From an uncultured Clostridia bacterium (lineage in GTDB: Bacteria > Bacillota > Clostridia > Christensenellales > Borkfalkiaceae): a stretch of 64,000 nucleotides of DNA. The stretch's first letter is position 1; each line of letters begins with the position of its first letter. Below, piece by piece: positions 41,394 to 53,654 of this stretch. The position numbers were made by a program, and so were the translations under genes. The stretch covers positions 1 through 64,000 of the forward strand of contig CANQOB010000007.1 in assembly GCA_947625385.1 (NCBI GenBank), given 5' to 3'. The notes under the pieces were generated by a model, which was not told where the DNA came from, searched no databases, and was given only the letters and a program-made list of their open reading frames with translations.

Positions 41394-42479
41394 TCAAAGC
41401 GGCTGCATGCAGTCGATGACCGCGCGGGCGGCAAAGAGGACTTCCTCCCGCGTCGTCTGCATACCGAAGGAAAACCGCACCCCGCGCTCCGCTTCCTCCG
41501 CGCTACGCCCCATGGCGAGGAGCACATGGGAGGGTCGCGCCGCATGCGCCGAACATGCCGCCCCGCCCGAGGCATAGACGCCTTTGAGGTCCAAAAGAGG
41601 AAGGAGCGGACTGCTTGCACCCGCAAAGGTGACGTGCGAAATGTTGGGGACGCGGTTTGCGCCGTCTATCGCAATGCGTCCGCCGAGCGAACGGAGAAGC
41701 GCGTCCTCAAACAGATCGCGCAGCGCCTTAGTGAGGCGGCAGAACGCGGCGCGTTCGGCGTCGGCAAGTTCGAGCGCCTTTGCCATCCCCACGGCGGCGG
41801 CGAGATTCGCCGTTCCGCCCCTCTTGCCCCGTTCCTGTTCTCCGCCCGCGATCAAAGGACGCAGCTTGACGCCCTTTTTGACGACGAGCGCGCCCGCCCC
41901 CTTGGGACCTCCCAGTTTATGGGCGGAAAGAGAGATGGCATCCGCATGCCGCATGATCTCCCGAAGATTTTGCGAGCATGCCGCCTGTACGCAGTCCGAA
42001 AACAGCAGCGCACCGCGGGCATGGGCGGCACGGGCGAGCTCTTCGAGCGGTTGGAGACTGCCGACCTCATTATTGGCACCCATGACCGCAACAAGCCCTA
42101 CACTTTCGGGCATGGTATGCTCAAAATCCGCCGAAACAATGCCGTCGCCGTCCACCGCGGCAAAGAATTGTTCCCCGCCGCGCAGGGGCGCCGATTCCAA
42201 AACCGCGGCATGTTCGATGGGGGAGAGAAGGATATCCCCCTCCCCGAGACAGCGCACCGCCCAGTTGTCGGCTTCCGTTCCGCCCGCCGTGAAATAGACG
42301 TCCGCTCCGCCCGTCAGAGCGGAGATCTTGTCCCGCGCGGCAAGAAGGGCTGCCGCCGCAAGCCGTCCCGGCGCATGGAGGGAATCGGGATTGGCGAACA
42401 GCTCTGCGGACGAGAGCATCTCGTCGAGCACCTCCCTTCTGAGCGGTGCGGACGCTGCATAGTCGAGATACACATTCAT
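41394..42479 (-). CDS. Cysteine desulfurase (NifS/IscS family)
   Basis: MNVYLDYAASAPLRREVLDEM, FTAGGTEADNWA, SLSAHKLGGPKGAGALVV, ASGGAACSAH. Confidence 0.9.
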   Translation of the reverse strand: MNVYLDYAASAPLRREVLDEMLSSAELFANPDSLHAPGRLAAAALLAARDKISALTGGADVYFTAGGTEADNWAVRCLGEGDILLSPIEHAAVLESAPLRGGEQFFAAVDGDGIVSADFEHTMPESVGLVAVMGANNEVGSLQPLEELARAAHARGALLFSDCVQAACSQNLREIMRHADAISLSAHKLGGPKGAGALVVKKGVKLRPLIAGGEQERGKRGGTANLAAAVGMAKALELADAERAAFCRLTKALRDLFEDALLRSLGGRIAIDGANRVPNISHVTFAGASSPLLPLLDLKGVYASGGAACSAHAARPSHVLLAMGRSAEEAERGVRFSFGMQTTREEVLFAARAVIDCMQPL

Positions 42480-42697
42480 GCGTTCATTATAAAACTTCGC
42501 CGCGAGGATGTCAATCAAAACGCCGTGAAAATCCCCGATCGCGCCGTGCGGAGCGGAAAAGCCGAAAAATCGCGGCGGCTCGCGGGCATTCGACACGGTT
42601 TTCTTCTTCTATTCGGAAAAAGTCCGGCATACATTATCATTGCCCGCGGGAAAAAGCGCGTCTTGCGGGACATTCACAAAAAATCGAGAGGTGTGTT

Positions 42698-43417
42698 ATG
42701 AACGATGAACTCCGCTATGCAGAAATGCTCGAGATCCCCGTGGAGACGGTGACGGTGAGCCGCAAAGAAAAGAAGAAAAAGGCGCGGGAGGAGCCGCTCT
42801 CCGACCAACTCGTCAAAGAAGTCAACGAAAAGATGGAGACGAACGACCCGGCGTACGCCGAAAGCACGACGATCGAAAGGACGTACGACAAAAAGCCGCG
42901 TTCAACGGCAAAGCGCATCCTGATCGGCGAACTCGTTGCCGTCTTTGTGCTGTGCCTTGGCATTTTTCTTACGAATATCTTCCTGCCGGAGAGCGCCATC
43001 AATACTTTCGTAAAAGGTCTTTTCCGCGGCGACGCCTCGACCGCCGACACGCGAACATACGACGACTTTACGCTCAATTCCGTCGTGAACGGCTTTTCGG
43101 ACGTGGAGATCACCGTCTCGGATACGGGCGTGATGACGTTTACCGCCGACTGCACCGTCTATGCCCCCTGCGAGGGCAAGGTGGAGCGCATCACCGGGAA
43201 TGCGGAGACGGGCTATTCCGTCACGCTGCGCCATTCGGATTCCTTTACGACCGTCATCAGCGGGCTGGATACCGTCTATTTGGAGGAGGGCGCAACGGCG
43301 ACCGTGACGCCGCTCGCGCATGCCGACGGTACGCGCGCAGTCCGCGTCATGTTCTACGACAACGACAGCCTCATCACCGGCTATTCGGTGGGGGAAAACG
43401 GAATCTCGTGGAGCTGA
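42698..43417 (+). CDS. SpoIVFA-like protein (TM plus degenerate M23/LytM-like domain)
   Basis: VYAPCEGKVERITGNAETGYSVTLRHSDSFTTVISGLDTV; directly upstream of spoIVFB-like gene. Confidence 0.7.
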   Translation: MNDELRYAEMLEIPVETVTVSRKEKKKKAREEPLSDQLVKEVNEKMETNDPAYAESTTIERTYDKKPRSTAKRILIGELVAVFVLCLGIFLTNIFLPESAINTFVKGLFRGDASTADTRTYDDFTLNSVVNGFSDVEITVSDTGVMTFTADCTVYAPCEGKVERITGNAETGYSVTLRHSDSFTTVISGLDTVYLEEGATATVTPLAHADGTRAVRVMFYDNDSLITGYSVGENGISWS

Positions 43418-43418
43418 T

Positions 43419-44255
43419 TTGAGCCTTTTTCGGGGAAAATTCCGCATCCATCCGCTCTTTTTTGCGGCGGGAATCCTCTCTGCGGTGACGGGAACGCTGC
43501 TCATGTTCGTTGCGGCATGTCTTGCCGCGCTGGAACATGAGTATGCGCATGCCTTTGCGGCAAAGCGGTGCGGATTCGTGTTGGACAGGGTCGTTCTGAT
43601 GCCCTACGGCGCCATGATCTCGGGGGACATCTCGGGAATCGGGAAAAAGCAGGAGCTTGCCGTCCTCATCGCGGGTCCGCTCGCAAACTTCGCGACGGGA
43701 GTGTTTTTCGTCGCGCTTTGGTGGACGTTTCCCGAAACCTATCCGTACACCGAGCTCGCCGCCGCAGTGTCCTTTTCCCTCTTTCTCGTCAATCTGCTGC
43801 CCGCCTATCCGCTGGACGGCGGACGCATCCTCCGCCTGCTCCTTTCCCCCCTCGGGAACAAGCGGGCAAAGACGGTCTGCACCGTGATCAGCTTTCTCAT
43901 TGCGGCGGGGCTGCTCGCGGTCTTTGTCGCGACGTGCTTTTCCGTGCCGAACTGGTCGATTCTCGCCTTTGCGTGCTTTTTGGCGGCGGGCGCGCTCGGC
44001 GGCGGGAGCTACACCCGCATCTCCTTTTCGCCCAAACGGTTCGACGGCGGCGTGGAGGAACGGCGGGTCGCCATCTCCGCATCGCTCCCCGCGAGCGCGG
44101 CGATCCGTTTTTTACGGGAGGACAAATACCTCACGCTCCTGCTCTTCGAACAGGGCGAGTTTGTGGGGGAGCTCTCCGAAGAGGAATTGATCGCAGGACT
44201 CAGCCGCGGCGCGTACAATGAACAGCTCCTGCGCTTATTGCCCTCTCCGCTTTGA
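43419..44255 (+). CDS. Site-2 protease, SpoIVFB-like
   Basis: ALEHEYAHAFAAKRCG (HExxH), NLLPAYPLDGGRILR; TTG start. Confidence 0.85.
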   Translation: MSLFRGKFRIHPLFFAAGILSAVTGTLLMFVAACLAALEHEYAHAFAAKRCGFVLDRVVLMPYGAMISGDISGIGKKQELAVLIAGPLANFATGVFFVALWWTFPETYPYTELAAAVSFSLFLVNLLPAYPLDGGRILRLLLSPLGNKRAKTVCTVISFLIAAGLLAVFVATCFSVPNWSILAFACFLAAGALGGGSYTRISFSPKRFDGGVEERRVAISASLPASAAIRFLREDKYLTLLLFEQGEFVGELSEEELIAGLSRGAYNEQLLRLLPSPL

Positions 44256-44264
44256 GCAAAACGC

Positions 44265-44293
44265 TTGCCAAGCGCCGGGAACCGTGGTATAAT
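44265..44293 (+). promoter_or_regulatory. SigA promoter, predicted leaderless ksgA
   Basis: TTGCCA, 17-nt spacer, TATAAT; predicted +1 = ATG at 44300. Confidence 0.65.
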
Positions 44294-44299
44294 GCAGGC

Positions 44300-45121
44300 A
44301 TGGATTATGCGGAGATCCTGCGCCGGAACGGGTTCGGCTTCAAGAAAAAATTCGGACAAAACTTTTTGACGGACGAAAATCTTCTTCGTGCGATCGTCCG
44401 CGATGCGGGCGTGACGGAGCAGACGGCGGTCCTGGAGATCGGCGCGGGAGCGGGGGCGCTCACGCGCGCGCTTTCCGCCTGCGCAAAGCGCGTCGTTGCC
44501 TTCGAGATCGACAAAGATCTGAGACCCGTCCTCGAAGAGACGCTCACAGGCTGCGGCAATGCCGAGGTGCGTTTTTGCGACTTTTCAAAGTGCGCCCTCG
44601 CTGCGCTCGAAGAGGAGCTGGGGGACTATGTCGTCGCCGCCAATCTTCCCTACTACATCACGACGCCCGTCGTCATGCGGTTCGTCGAGGAGGGGAGGCG
44701 GTGCCGCGCGGTGACCGTCATGGTGCAGGAGGAGGTCGCCCGCCGCTTCGTCGCCAAAGAGGGCACGCCCGACTACGGCGCCGTCACGGCAGCCATTGCG
44801 AGAAGAGGCTCTGCAACGATCACGAGAAAGGTTTCCCGTGAGCTCTTTCATCCGCGCCCGAATGTGGATTCCGCCGTGGTGAAGATGGACTTCACGCAGG
44901 GCGGTTTTGCCGTAAAGAGCGAAAAAAAATACCGCGAAGTCGTGCGCGCGGCGTTCTCCAACAGGCGAAAGACGCTTGAAAACAACTTGATGGGGGCGTT
45001 CCGACTCACGCGGGAGGAAGCGGCGTCGCTGCTGGCGCGTGCCGGCGTCGACCGCGGCGCGCGCGGAGAAACGCTCCCGCCGCAGATGTTCGCCCGCCTT
45101 GCCGATCTTCTTACGGAATAA
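44300..45121 (+). CDS. ksgA: 16S rRNA dimethyladenosine transferase
   Basis: FGFKKKFGQNFLTDENLLRAIV, VLEIGAGAGALTRAL, VAANLPYYITTPVVM. Confidence 0.95.
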   Translation: MDYAEILRRNGFGFKKKFGQNFLTDENLLRAIVRDAGVTEQTAVLEIGAGAGALTRALSACAKRVVAFEIDKDLRPVLEETLTGCGNAEVRFCDFSKCALAALEEELGDYVVAANLPYYITTPVVMRFVEEGRRCRAVTVMVQEEVARRFVAKEGTPDYGAVTAAIARRGSATITRKVSRELFHPRPNVDSAVVKMDFTQGGFAVKSEKKYREVVRAAFSNRRKTLENNLMGAFRLTREEAASLLARAGVDRGARGETLPPQMFARLADLLTE

Positions 45122-45123
45122 AA

Positions 45124-45155
45124 ATGCCGCCGCGCTTGGACGCGGCGGCATTTTT
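45124..45155. terminator. Terminator between ksgA and the convergent NlpC/P60 gene
   Basis: ATGCCGCCGCG-CTTGGA-CGCGGCGGCATTTTT. Confidence 0.8.
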
Positions 45156-45979
45156 CAAAGGACGCGTCGCGCCTCGATGAAGTTTTCCCACCGCGCGGCG
45201 CTGATCTGTTCGATCTTCGCGTGATCGGAAGCCGTGTGCAGGATATAGTTCTCCCCGAGATAGAGCGCAACATGTCCCACGCGTTCGATGCCCGAAAGAT
45301 TCTTGCGGGAGGCATTGGTGAAGAAGAGCAGATCGCCCCGCTGCGGCTCGTCGACGCGGGTGCCCTGCAAGATCTGCGTGCGCGTGGTCACGTCGAGCAA
45401 GACGTTTGCGCCGCGCAGAAAGATGTACTGCATGAGGGAAGAACAGTCGAACTTGTCCTTCGTAAATCCCGAAAGACGGTTTCCGTTTCCGTCGTGATAC
45501 CGCACCGCGCCATAGACGTATGGCGTCCCCAAGAGGGAGTATCCCTCTTCGATGACCTGCTCGGCACGTTCCTCACCCTGCGGCAGGCTGACGAGCCCGC
45601 AATAGGAGGGAGCGGCGCTCACATAGGCGGCAGCGCCGCGATAGACGGTCTCGTACCATCCTCCCTTCTCTCCCGCATAGGGGAGCAGCGTCCCGCGCGC
45701 GGCGATTCCGCAGGAGGAAGAGGCGGCGTCCGCGCCTCTGCGCACGTTGAGCCCGCTTGCCGTAATGCAGATATATGTACACGTTTTCGGAGCCTCATTC
45801 TTGGGCATGGGTGCCTCGTTTTGCTCCAAACCGCCGCTATTCCCCGTATTTTCGGGGGAAGAGGGCAATTCCTGCGTGATGCCGCCCTCCTCGGACATGG
45901 GTGGGCCGTTTTCCGTCGTGGCGCATCCCGCGAGCGGAAGCAGGCAGAGCGCGGCGACCAAGATCGAAAATTTTTTCAT
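45155..45979 (-). CDS. SH3-domain NlpC/P60 cell-wall hydrolase lipoprotein
   Basis: Lipobox LPLAGC; ITASGLNVRRGADAASS; KFDCSSLMQYIFLRGANVLL; GHVALYLGENYILHTA. Confidence 0.88.
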   Translation of the reverse strand: MKKFSILVAALCLLPLAGCATTENGPPMSEEGGITQELPSSPENTGNSGGLEQNEAPMPKNEAPKTCTYICITASGLNVRRGADAASSSCGIAARGTLLPYAGEKGGWYETVYRGAAAYVSAAPSYCGLVSLPQGEERAEQVIEEGYSLLGTPYVYGAVRYHDGNGNRLSGFTKDKFDCSSLMQYIFLRGANVLLDVTTRTQILQGTRVDEPQRGDLLFFTNASRKNLSGIERVGHVALYLGENYILHTASDHAKIEQISAARWENFIEARRVL

Positions 45980-46160
45980 GATTATATTCCCCTTTCGAAA
46001 AGGATTATACCATGCCCGCGGGCAAAGCGCAAGATTTTTATACGATTTTGATACGGGGGAAGTATCGGAAATCGAGGAAAATTTTGTTTTCAAACGCTTG
46101 TATTTTGCGCGAAATATGCTATAATAAAGGTAAGGTTTTAGGGAAGGAGTGGACCTCTGT

Positions 46161-47075
46161 ATGGAGCTCAGATCGTTTGACGGAGCGGAGCTGCATCTCT
46201 ATGAGTGGTTGGACGTCGAATCTCCCAAGGGGATGGTGCAACTCGTACACGGCATGGCGGAGCACGCGGGCAGGTACGACGCATTTGCCCGCTTTTTGAA
46301 CGCGCACGGATACTTGGTCGTGGCGGACGATCACCGCGGGCACGGCAGAACGGACGAGGATACGCTCGGGTACCGCGCGGGGGATATGTTCGGGGACACC
46401 TTGCGCGACGAATCGGAGATCACGGGCTATTACAGGAACAAATTCCCCGGGCTGAAACATATCCTGTTCGGCTTTTCCTACGGCTCCTTTCTCACGCAGG
46501 CATATCTCGGCAAGTACGGCGACCTCATCGACGGCGCCGTCATCGCAGGCAGCAGTTACAAGAAGGACGCCGAGGTGTACGCGGGCTCCTTTGTCGCGGC
46601 GCTCGGGTGCGCGTTCGTGGGCGAGGAGCGACCGGCAAAATTCATCCGGAAGCTCTCCTTCGGGGCGTACGAGAAGAAATTCGAGGACGGCGAATGGCTG
46701 TCTGCGGATGCGGAGAACAACCAAAAGTATCACAGCGACCCCCTGTGCGATTTCACCTGTTCTTTCCGCTTCTATGCGGATTTTTTCCGCGGGCTCCGCT
46801 CCCTCTATACCGCGGATTACGCAAGATCTCTTCGCAAAGACCTGCCCGTTCTCCTCGTTTCGGGCGCGGAGGACGCCGTCGGCGATGCGGGCAAGGGCGT
46901 CAAGAAGCTCTACCGCTACTATACCGAGAAAGCCGGCATGCGCCGCGTAAACCTTGCGCTCTTTGAACATTCCCGCCACGAATTTCTCAACGAAAAAGAG
47001 GGCAGGGAGGAAAAATGGGGGACGGTTTTGGACTTCATCGAGAGCGTTCCCGCCCGCCCGATTCGGGAATTTTGA
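46161..47075 (+). CDS. Alpha/beta hydrolase (monoacylglycerol lipase-like)
   Basis: VQLVHGMAEHAGRYDAFARFLNAHGYLVVADDHRGHGRT, FGFSYGSFLTQAYL. Confidence 0.88.
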   Translation: MELRSFDGAELHLYEWLDVESPKGMVQLVHGMAEHAGRYDAFARFLNAHGYLVVADDHRGHGRTDEDTLGYRAGDMFGDTLRDESEITGYYRNKFPGLKHILFGFSYGSFLTQAYLGKYGDLIDGAVIAGSSYKKDAEVYAGSFVAALGCAFVGEERPAKFIRKLSFGAYEKKFEDGEWLSADAENNQKYHSDPLCDFTCSFRFYADFFRGLRSLYTADYARSLRKDLPVLLVSGAEDAVGDAGKGVKKLYRYYTEKAGMRRVNLALFEHSRHEFLNEKEGREEKWGTVLDFIESVPARPIREF

Positions 47076-47154
47076 AAAAATTTGCTCAAAAAATGTTTAA
47101 CACGCCGAAAGCGGTGTGATAAATACTATGAAAAATTCCGAGAGAGGTTATAAA

Positions 47155-47604
47155 ATGATCGACTATTCGATGAAGGCGCTCAATGCCGACGAACTCACCT
47201 TTAAGGTAAACCACATCCAGATCGCTCCCAACGAGAGATTTGAGATCAAGCCCTTTTTCTCCCGCCGCATCCAGACTTCGAAGGAAGATCCCAAGATCAA
47301 CCTCGTCATTCTGGAATGCAAGATCGAATCCACGAAGGAAGAGCCCAAGCCCTTCGATATCGTGGCGCGCCTCGTGGGCGTGTTCGAAGTCAACAATATG
47401 AATACCGACGAGGACAGGCGCATCTTTGCCATCAACGCAACGGAGACGATGTTCCCCTATCTGCGTGCAGCCGTCACCAATATGACGTGCGCCGCGCTCG
47501 TCAACCCGCCGCTCTATCTTCCCGTCATCTCGGGGGCGACCCTGTTCCCCGACGACAGAAAGGGAAAATACACGATCAATTTCGATTCCGATACCGTGAA
47601 CTAA
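47155..47604 (+). CDS. SecB-like protein-export chaperone
   Basis: SecB-like C-terminal signature ATETMFPYLRAAVTNMTCAALVNPPLYLPVISGATLF; N-terminal beta-rich region. Confidence 0.7.
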   Translation: MIDYSMKALNADELTFKVNHIQIAPNERFEIKPFFSRRIQTSKEDPKINLVILECKIESTKEEPKPFDIVARLVGVFEVNNMNTDEDRRIFAINATETMFPYLRAAVTNMTCAALVNPPLYLPVISGATLFPDDRKGKYTINFDSDTVN

Positions 47605-47618
47605 ACAGGCAGAGGCGG

Positions 47619-47652
47619 GCGGGCGGAGCAAGGGTGCTCCGCCCGCTTTTTT
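47619..47652 (+). terminator. Rho-independent terminator
   Basis: GCGGGCGGAGCA-AGGG-TGCTCCGCCCGCTTTTTT. Confidence 0.8.
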
Positions 47653-47708
47653 CCGTAGAGCATGCAAGTCCGCAGGGATTTGCCGAATACTGAAATCGAG
47701 AGGTTCCC

Positions 47709-50006
<2,298 letters not shown>

Positions 50007-50007
50007 C

Positions 50008-50592
50008 ATGAATTTCAATGCAAAGTTCCTCACGTCCGCGGCGACGGAAGCGCAGCTGCTCTCCTTCGACAAGCCCATGATCGCAGTGTGCGGAAAGTCC
50101 AACTCGGGCAAATCCACCCTCATCAACCTGCTCGCGGGGCAAAAAAAGCTCGCCAAGACGAGCGCGTCGCCCGGGCGCACCCGTCTCGTCAACTATTTCG
50201 ACTTCGGCACATTCGTCCTTGCCGATCTTCCCGGTTACGGCTATGCCGCCGTCTCCCGCGCGGAGAAGGAAAAGTGGGCGAAAACGCTCGATAAGTTCTT
50301 CGAAAAACGGGAGCGCATCGCGCACGTTCTCTTGCTCTCGGACATCCGCCGCGACCCGTCTTGCGACGACTTGCAGATGGTGGAATTTCTCAACTATCAC
50401 ATCCTTCCCTTCACCGTCGTGGCGACCAAGAGCGATAAGCTCTCCAAGATGCAGGTCAAAGCGCGGGTGCGCGCCGTTGCGAACGCCTTCGGGCTGGGAG
50501 AGGGGAACGTCATCCCCGTCTCCGGGCTCACGGGCGCGGGCAAGGAGGAGCTTGCCGAAAAGATCGCCGGGATCTGCGCCGCCGGCAGGTGA
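50008..50592 (+). CDS. ysxC: Ribosome biogenesis GTP-binding protein YsxC/EngB
   Basis: GKSNSGKSTLINLLAG, KTSASPGRTRLVNYFDF, DLPGYGYA, TKSDKLSK. Confidence 0.95.
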   Translation: MNFNAKFLTSAATEAQLLSFDKPMIAVCGKSNSGKSTLINLLAGQKKLAKTSASPGRTRLVNYFDFGTFVLADLPGYGYAAVSRAEKEKWAKTLDKFFEKRERIAHVLLLSDIRRDPSCDDLQMVEFLNYHILPFTVVATKSDKLSKMQVKARVRAVANAFGLGEGNVIPVSGLTGAGKEELAEKIAGICAAGR

Positions 50593-50735
50593 GAACGGGC
50601 GGCGGTCCGCTCCGGAGGGAAAAAAGTAAAGACGCGCGGCGGCGGAACTTTTCCGCGGGCGGCGCCGTCTCCCCGAAAAAATGCCTGCAAAAGGAAAAAT
50701 CTTCCTTTTTTCTTCAAAAAACAGCCTTGAAAGGC

Positions 50736-50764
50736 TTGTTTTTTCTTTAAGAATGGTGTACAAT
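50736..50764 (+). promoter_or_regulatory. SigA promoter for ppdK
   Basis: TTGTTT, 17-nt spacer, TACAAT. Confidence 0.6.
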
Positions 50765-50805
50765 TACTTTTGGCAAAAAAACAAATCATTCAGGAGGAAT
50801 TTTCA

Positions 50806-53451
50806 ATGGCAAAAAAGTATTGCTATCTTTTCACCGAAGGGAACGCGAACATGCGCGAACTTCTCGGCGGCAAGGGCGCAAACCTCGCGGAGATGACCAA
50901 CATCGGTCTCCCCGTTCCCCAGGGGTTCACGATCTCGACGGAGGCTTGCACGCAGTACTATGAGGACGGCAGACAGATCAACCCCGAGATCAGGGCGGAG
51001 ATCATGGAATACATCGACAAGATGGAGCAGATCACGGGCAAGAAATTCGGCGACAGGGAGAATCCGCTCCTCGTCTCCGTGCGTTCGGGCGCCCGCGCCT
51101 CTATGCCCGGCATGATGGATACCATTCTCAACCTCGGACTCAACGAGGAGGTCGTCGAGGTGCTCGCGAAGAAGTCGGGCAATCCCCGCTGGGCGTGGGA
51201 CTGCTACCGCCGCTTCATCCAGATGTTCTCGGACGTCGTTATGGAGGTCGGCAAGAAGTACTTCGAGAAGCTCATCGACGAGATGAAGAAGAAGAAGGGG
51301 GTCAAACAGGACGTCGAACTCGACGCCGACGACCTTAAAGATCTCGCAGAACAATTCAAAGCGGAATACAGATCCAAGATCGGCAAGGACTTCCCGTCCG
51401 ACCCCAAGGAGCAGCTCTTCGAGGCGATCAAGGCGGTTTTCCGTTCGTGGGACAACCCCCGCGCAAACGTCTACCGCATGGACCACGATATCCCGTATTC
51501 CTGGGGAACCGCCGTCAACGTGCAGATGATGGCGTTCGGCAACATGGGCGACAACTGCGGCACGGGCGTCGCGTTCACGCGCAATCCCGCGACGGGCGAA
51601 AAGGGGCTCATGGGTGAGTTCCTCACCAACGCGCAGGGCGAGGACGTCGTTGCCGGCGTCCGCACGCCGATGCCCATCGCCAGAATGGCAGAGGTGTTCC
51701 CCGATGTCTATAAGCAGTTCCAGGAAGTTTGCAAAATTCTCGAAAACCACTACCGCGATATGCAGGATATGGAATTCACCGTCGAGAACGAGAAGCTCTA
51801 CATGTTGCAGACGAGAAACGGCAAGCGCACCGCCGCCGCAGCGATCAAGATCGCGTGCGACCTCATCGACGAGGGCATGATCTCCGAGCAGGAAGCGCTC
51901 ATGCAGATCGATGCGAAGTCTCTCGACATGCTGCTCCATCCGCAGTTCGACCCCAAGGCGCTCAAAGAAGCGGACAAGAGCGACATCGTGGGCAGGGGCA
52001 TCGCGGCGTCTCCCGGCGCGGCTGCGGGCACCATCGTGTTCACCGCGGAGGACGCCGTCAAGGAAGGCAAGGCGGGCAAGAAGGTCGTCCTTGTCAGATT
52101 GGAGACCTCTCCCGAGGACATCGAGGGCATGAAGTTCGCGCAGGGCATTCTCACGGTGCGCGGCGGACAGACCTCCCACGCGGCGGTCGTCGCGCGCGGC
52201 ATGGGCACCTGCTGCGTCTCCGGCTGCGGCGACATCAAGATGGATGAAGAGAACAAGTGCTTCACCCTCGCCGGCAAGGTCTATCACGAGGGCGACGCAA
52301 TCTCCCTCGACGGTTCGACGGGCAACATCTACGATTGCCTCATCCCCACCGTCCCCGCCGACCCCAACAGCGGCTATTTCGGAAGAATCATGGAGCTCGC
52401 CGACAAATACAAGGCGCTCGGCGTGCGCACCAATGCGGATACGCCCAAGGACGCGCGGCAGGCGGCGGCGTTCGGCGCGCAGGGCATCGGTCTCTGCCGC
52501 ACCGAGCACATGTTCTTCGACCCCGACAGAATCGGCGCGTTCCGCAGAATGATCTGCGCGGACACGGTAGAGGAGAGAGAAAAGGCGCTCGCCAAGATCG
52601 AGCCCATGCAGCAGGCGGACTTCGAAGGACTCTTCGAGGCGCTCGGCGGCAGACCCGTCACCATCCGCTTCCTCGACCCGCCGCTCCATGAGTTCGTCCC
52701 CACCGAGGAGGAGGATATCGCGGCGCTCGCCAAGGCGATGAAGAAATCGGTGGGCGAGATCAAGCAGATCATCGCAGACCTTCACGAGTTCAACCCGATG
52801 ATGGGTCACCGCGGCTGCCGTCTTTGCGTCACCTATCCCGAGATCGCCGTCATGCAGACGAGAGCGATCATGAAGGCGGCGATCGCCGTTGCGAAGCGCC
52901 ACAAGGATTGGAAAGTCGTGCCCGAGATCATGATTCCGCTCACGGGCGAAGTCAAGGAATACAAGTTCGTCAAGGATATCGTCGTCAGGACTGCCGAGGA
53001 AGTCATCAAGTCCAAGCACAAGAAGATCAAGTATGAAGTGGGCACCATGATCGAGATCCCGCGCGCGGCGCTCACCGCCGACGCGATCGCGAAGGAGGCG
53101 GACTTCTTCTGCTTCGGCACCAACGACCTGACGCAGATGACCTTCGGCTTCTCCCGCGACGACGCGGGCAAGTTCCTTCCCGCCTACTACGCCAACAAGA
53201 TCTACGAGAGCGACCCGTTCGCACGTCTCGATACGACGGGCGTCGGCCAGCTCATGGAGATGGCGGTGAAGAAGGGCAAGAAAGCCAACAGGAAGCTCCA
53301 TACGGGCATCTGCGGCGAGCACGGCGGCGACCCTTCGTCCATCGAGTTCTGCCACAATATCGGGCTCTCCTACGTGTCCTGCTCGCCTTACCGCGTGCCC
53401 ATCGCGCGTCTTGCGGCGGCACAGGCAAATATTAAGAATCCGAGAAAGTAA
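50806..53451 (+). CDS. ppdK: Pyruvate, phosphate dikinase
   Basis: GGKGANLAEMTNIGLPVPQGFTISTEACTQYY, GGQTSHAAVVARGMGTCCVSGCGD, NDLTQMTFGFSRDDAGKFL. Confidence 0.97.
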   Translation: MAKKYCYLFTEGNANMRELLGGKGANLAEMTNIGLPVPQGFTISTEACTQYYEDGRQINPEIRAEIMEYIDKMEQITGKKFGDRENPLLVSVRSGARASMPGMMDTILNLGLNEEVVEVLAKKSGNPRWAWDCYRRFIQMFSDVVMEVGKKYFEKLIDEMKKKKGVKQDVELDADDLKDLAEQFKAEYRSKIGKDFPSDPKEQLFEAIKAVFRSWDNPRANVYRMDHDIPYSWGTAVNVQMMAFGNMGDNCGTGVAFTRNPATGEKGLMGEFLTNAQGEDVVAGVRTPMPIARMAEVFPDVYKQFQEVCKILENHYRDMQDMEFTVENEKLYMLQTRNGKRTAAAAIKIACDLIDEGMISEQEALMQIDAKSLDMLLHPQFDPKALKEADKSDIVGRGIAASPGAAAGTIVFTAEDAVKEGKAGKKVVLVRLETSPEDIEGMKFAQGILTVRGGQTSHAAVVARGMGTCCVSGCGDIKMDEENKCFTLAGKVYHEGDAISLDGSTGNIYDCLIPTVPADPNSGYFGRIMELADKYKALGVRTNADTPKDARQAAAFGAQGIGLCRTEHMFFDPDRIGAFRRMICADTVEEREKALAKIEPMQQADFEGLFEALGGRPVTIRFLDPPLHEFVPTEEEDIAALAKAMKKSVGEIKQIIADLHEFNPMMGHRGCRLCVTYPEIAVMQTRAIMKAAIAVAKRHKDWKVVPEIMIPLTGEVKEYKFVKDIVVRTAEEVIKSKHKKIKYEVGTMIEIPRAALTADAIAKEADFFCFGTNDLTQMTFGFSRDDAGKFLPAYYANKIYESDPFARLDTTGVGQLMEMAVKKGKKANRKLHTGICGEHGGDPSSIEFCHNIGLSYVSCSPYRVPIARLAAAQANIKNPRK

Positions 53452-53531
53452 GTTTGCCGCGCAAGGCAAAGCGTACCGCCGAACGAATGGCGATTCATTG
53501 CGAAGCGAAATATGAGGCGGTTTCGCTTTCA

Positions 53532-53570
53532 GCGGCGGCACAGGCGAATATCAAGAATCCCAGAAAATAA
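53532..53570 (+). pseudogene. Relic of a second ppdK 3' end (AAAQANIKNPRK-stop)
   Basis: 39-bp block matching 53413-53451 except four third-position, synonymous changes. Confidence 0.7.
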
Positions 53571-53654
53571 TCGGAAACCAAAAAAAGAGGCGCCGTTCCC
53601 GGAGGGGACGGCGCTTTCCGAATCGGCGGCGGAGCCCGATTCGTCGGAGGGAAC

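Noticed and set aside
50803-53541. 912-aa minus-strand ORF across ppdK
   Set aside because: Shadow ORF opposite a clear ppdK.
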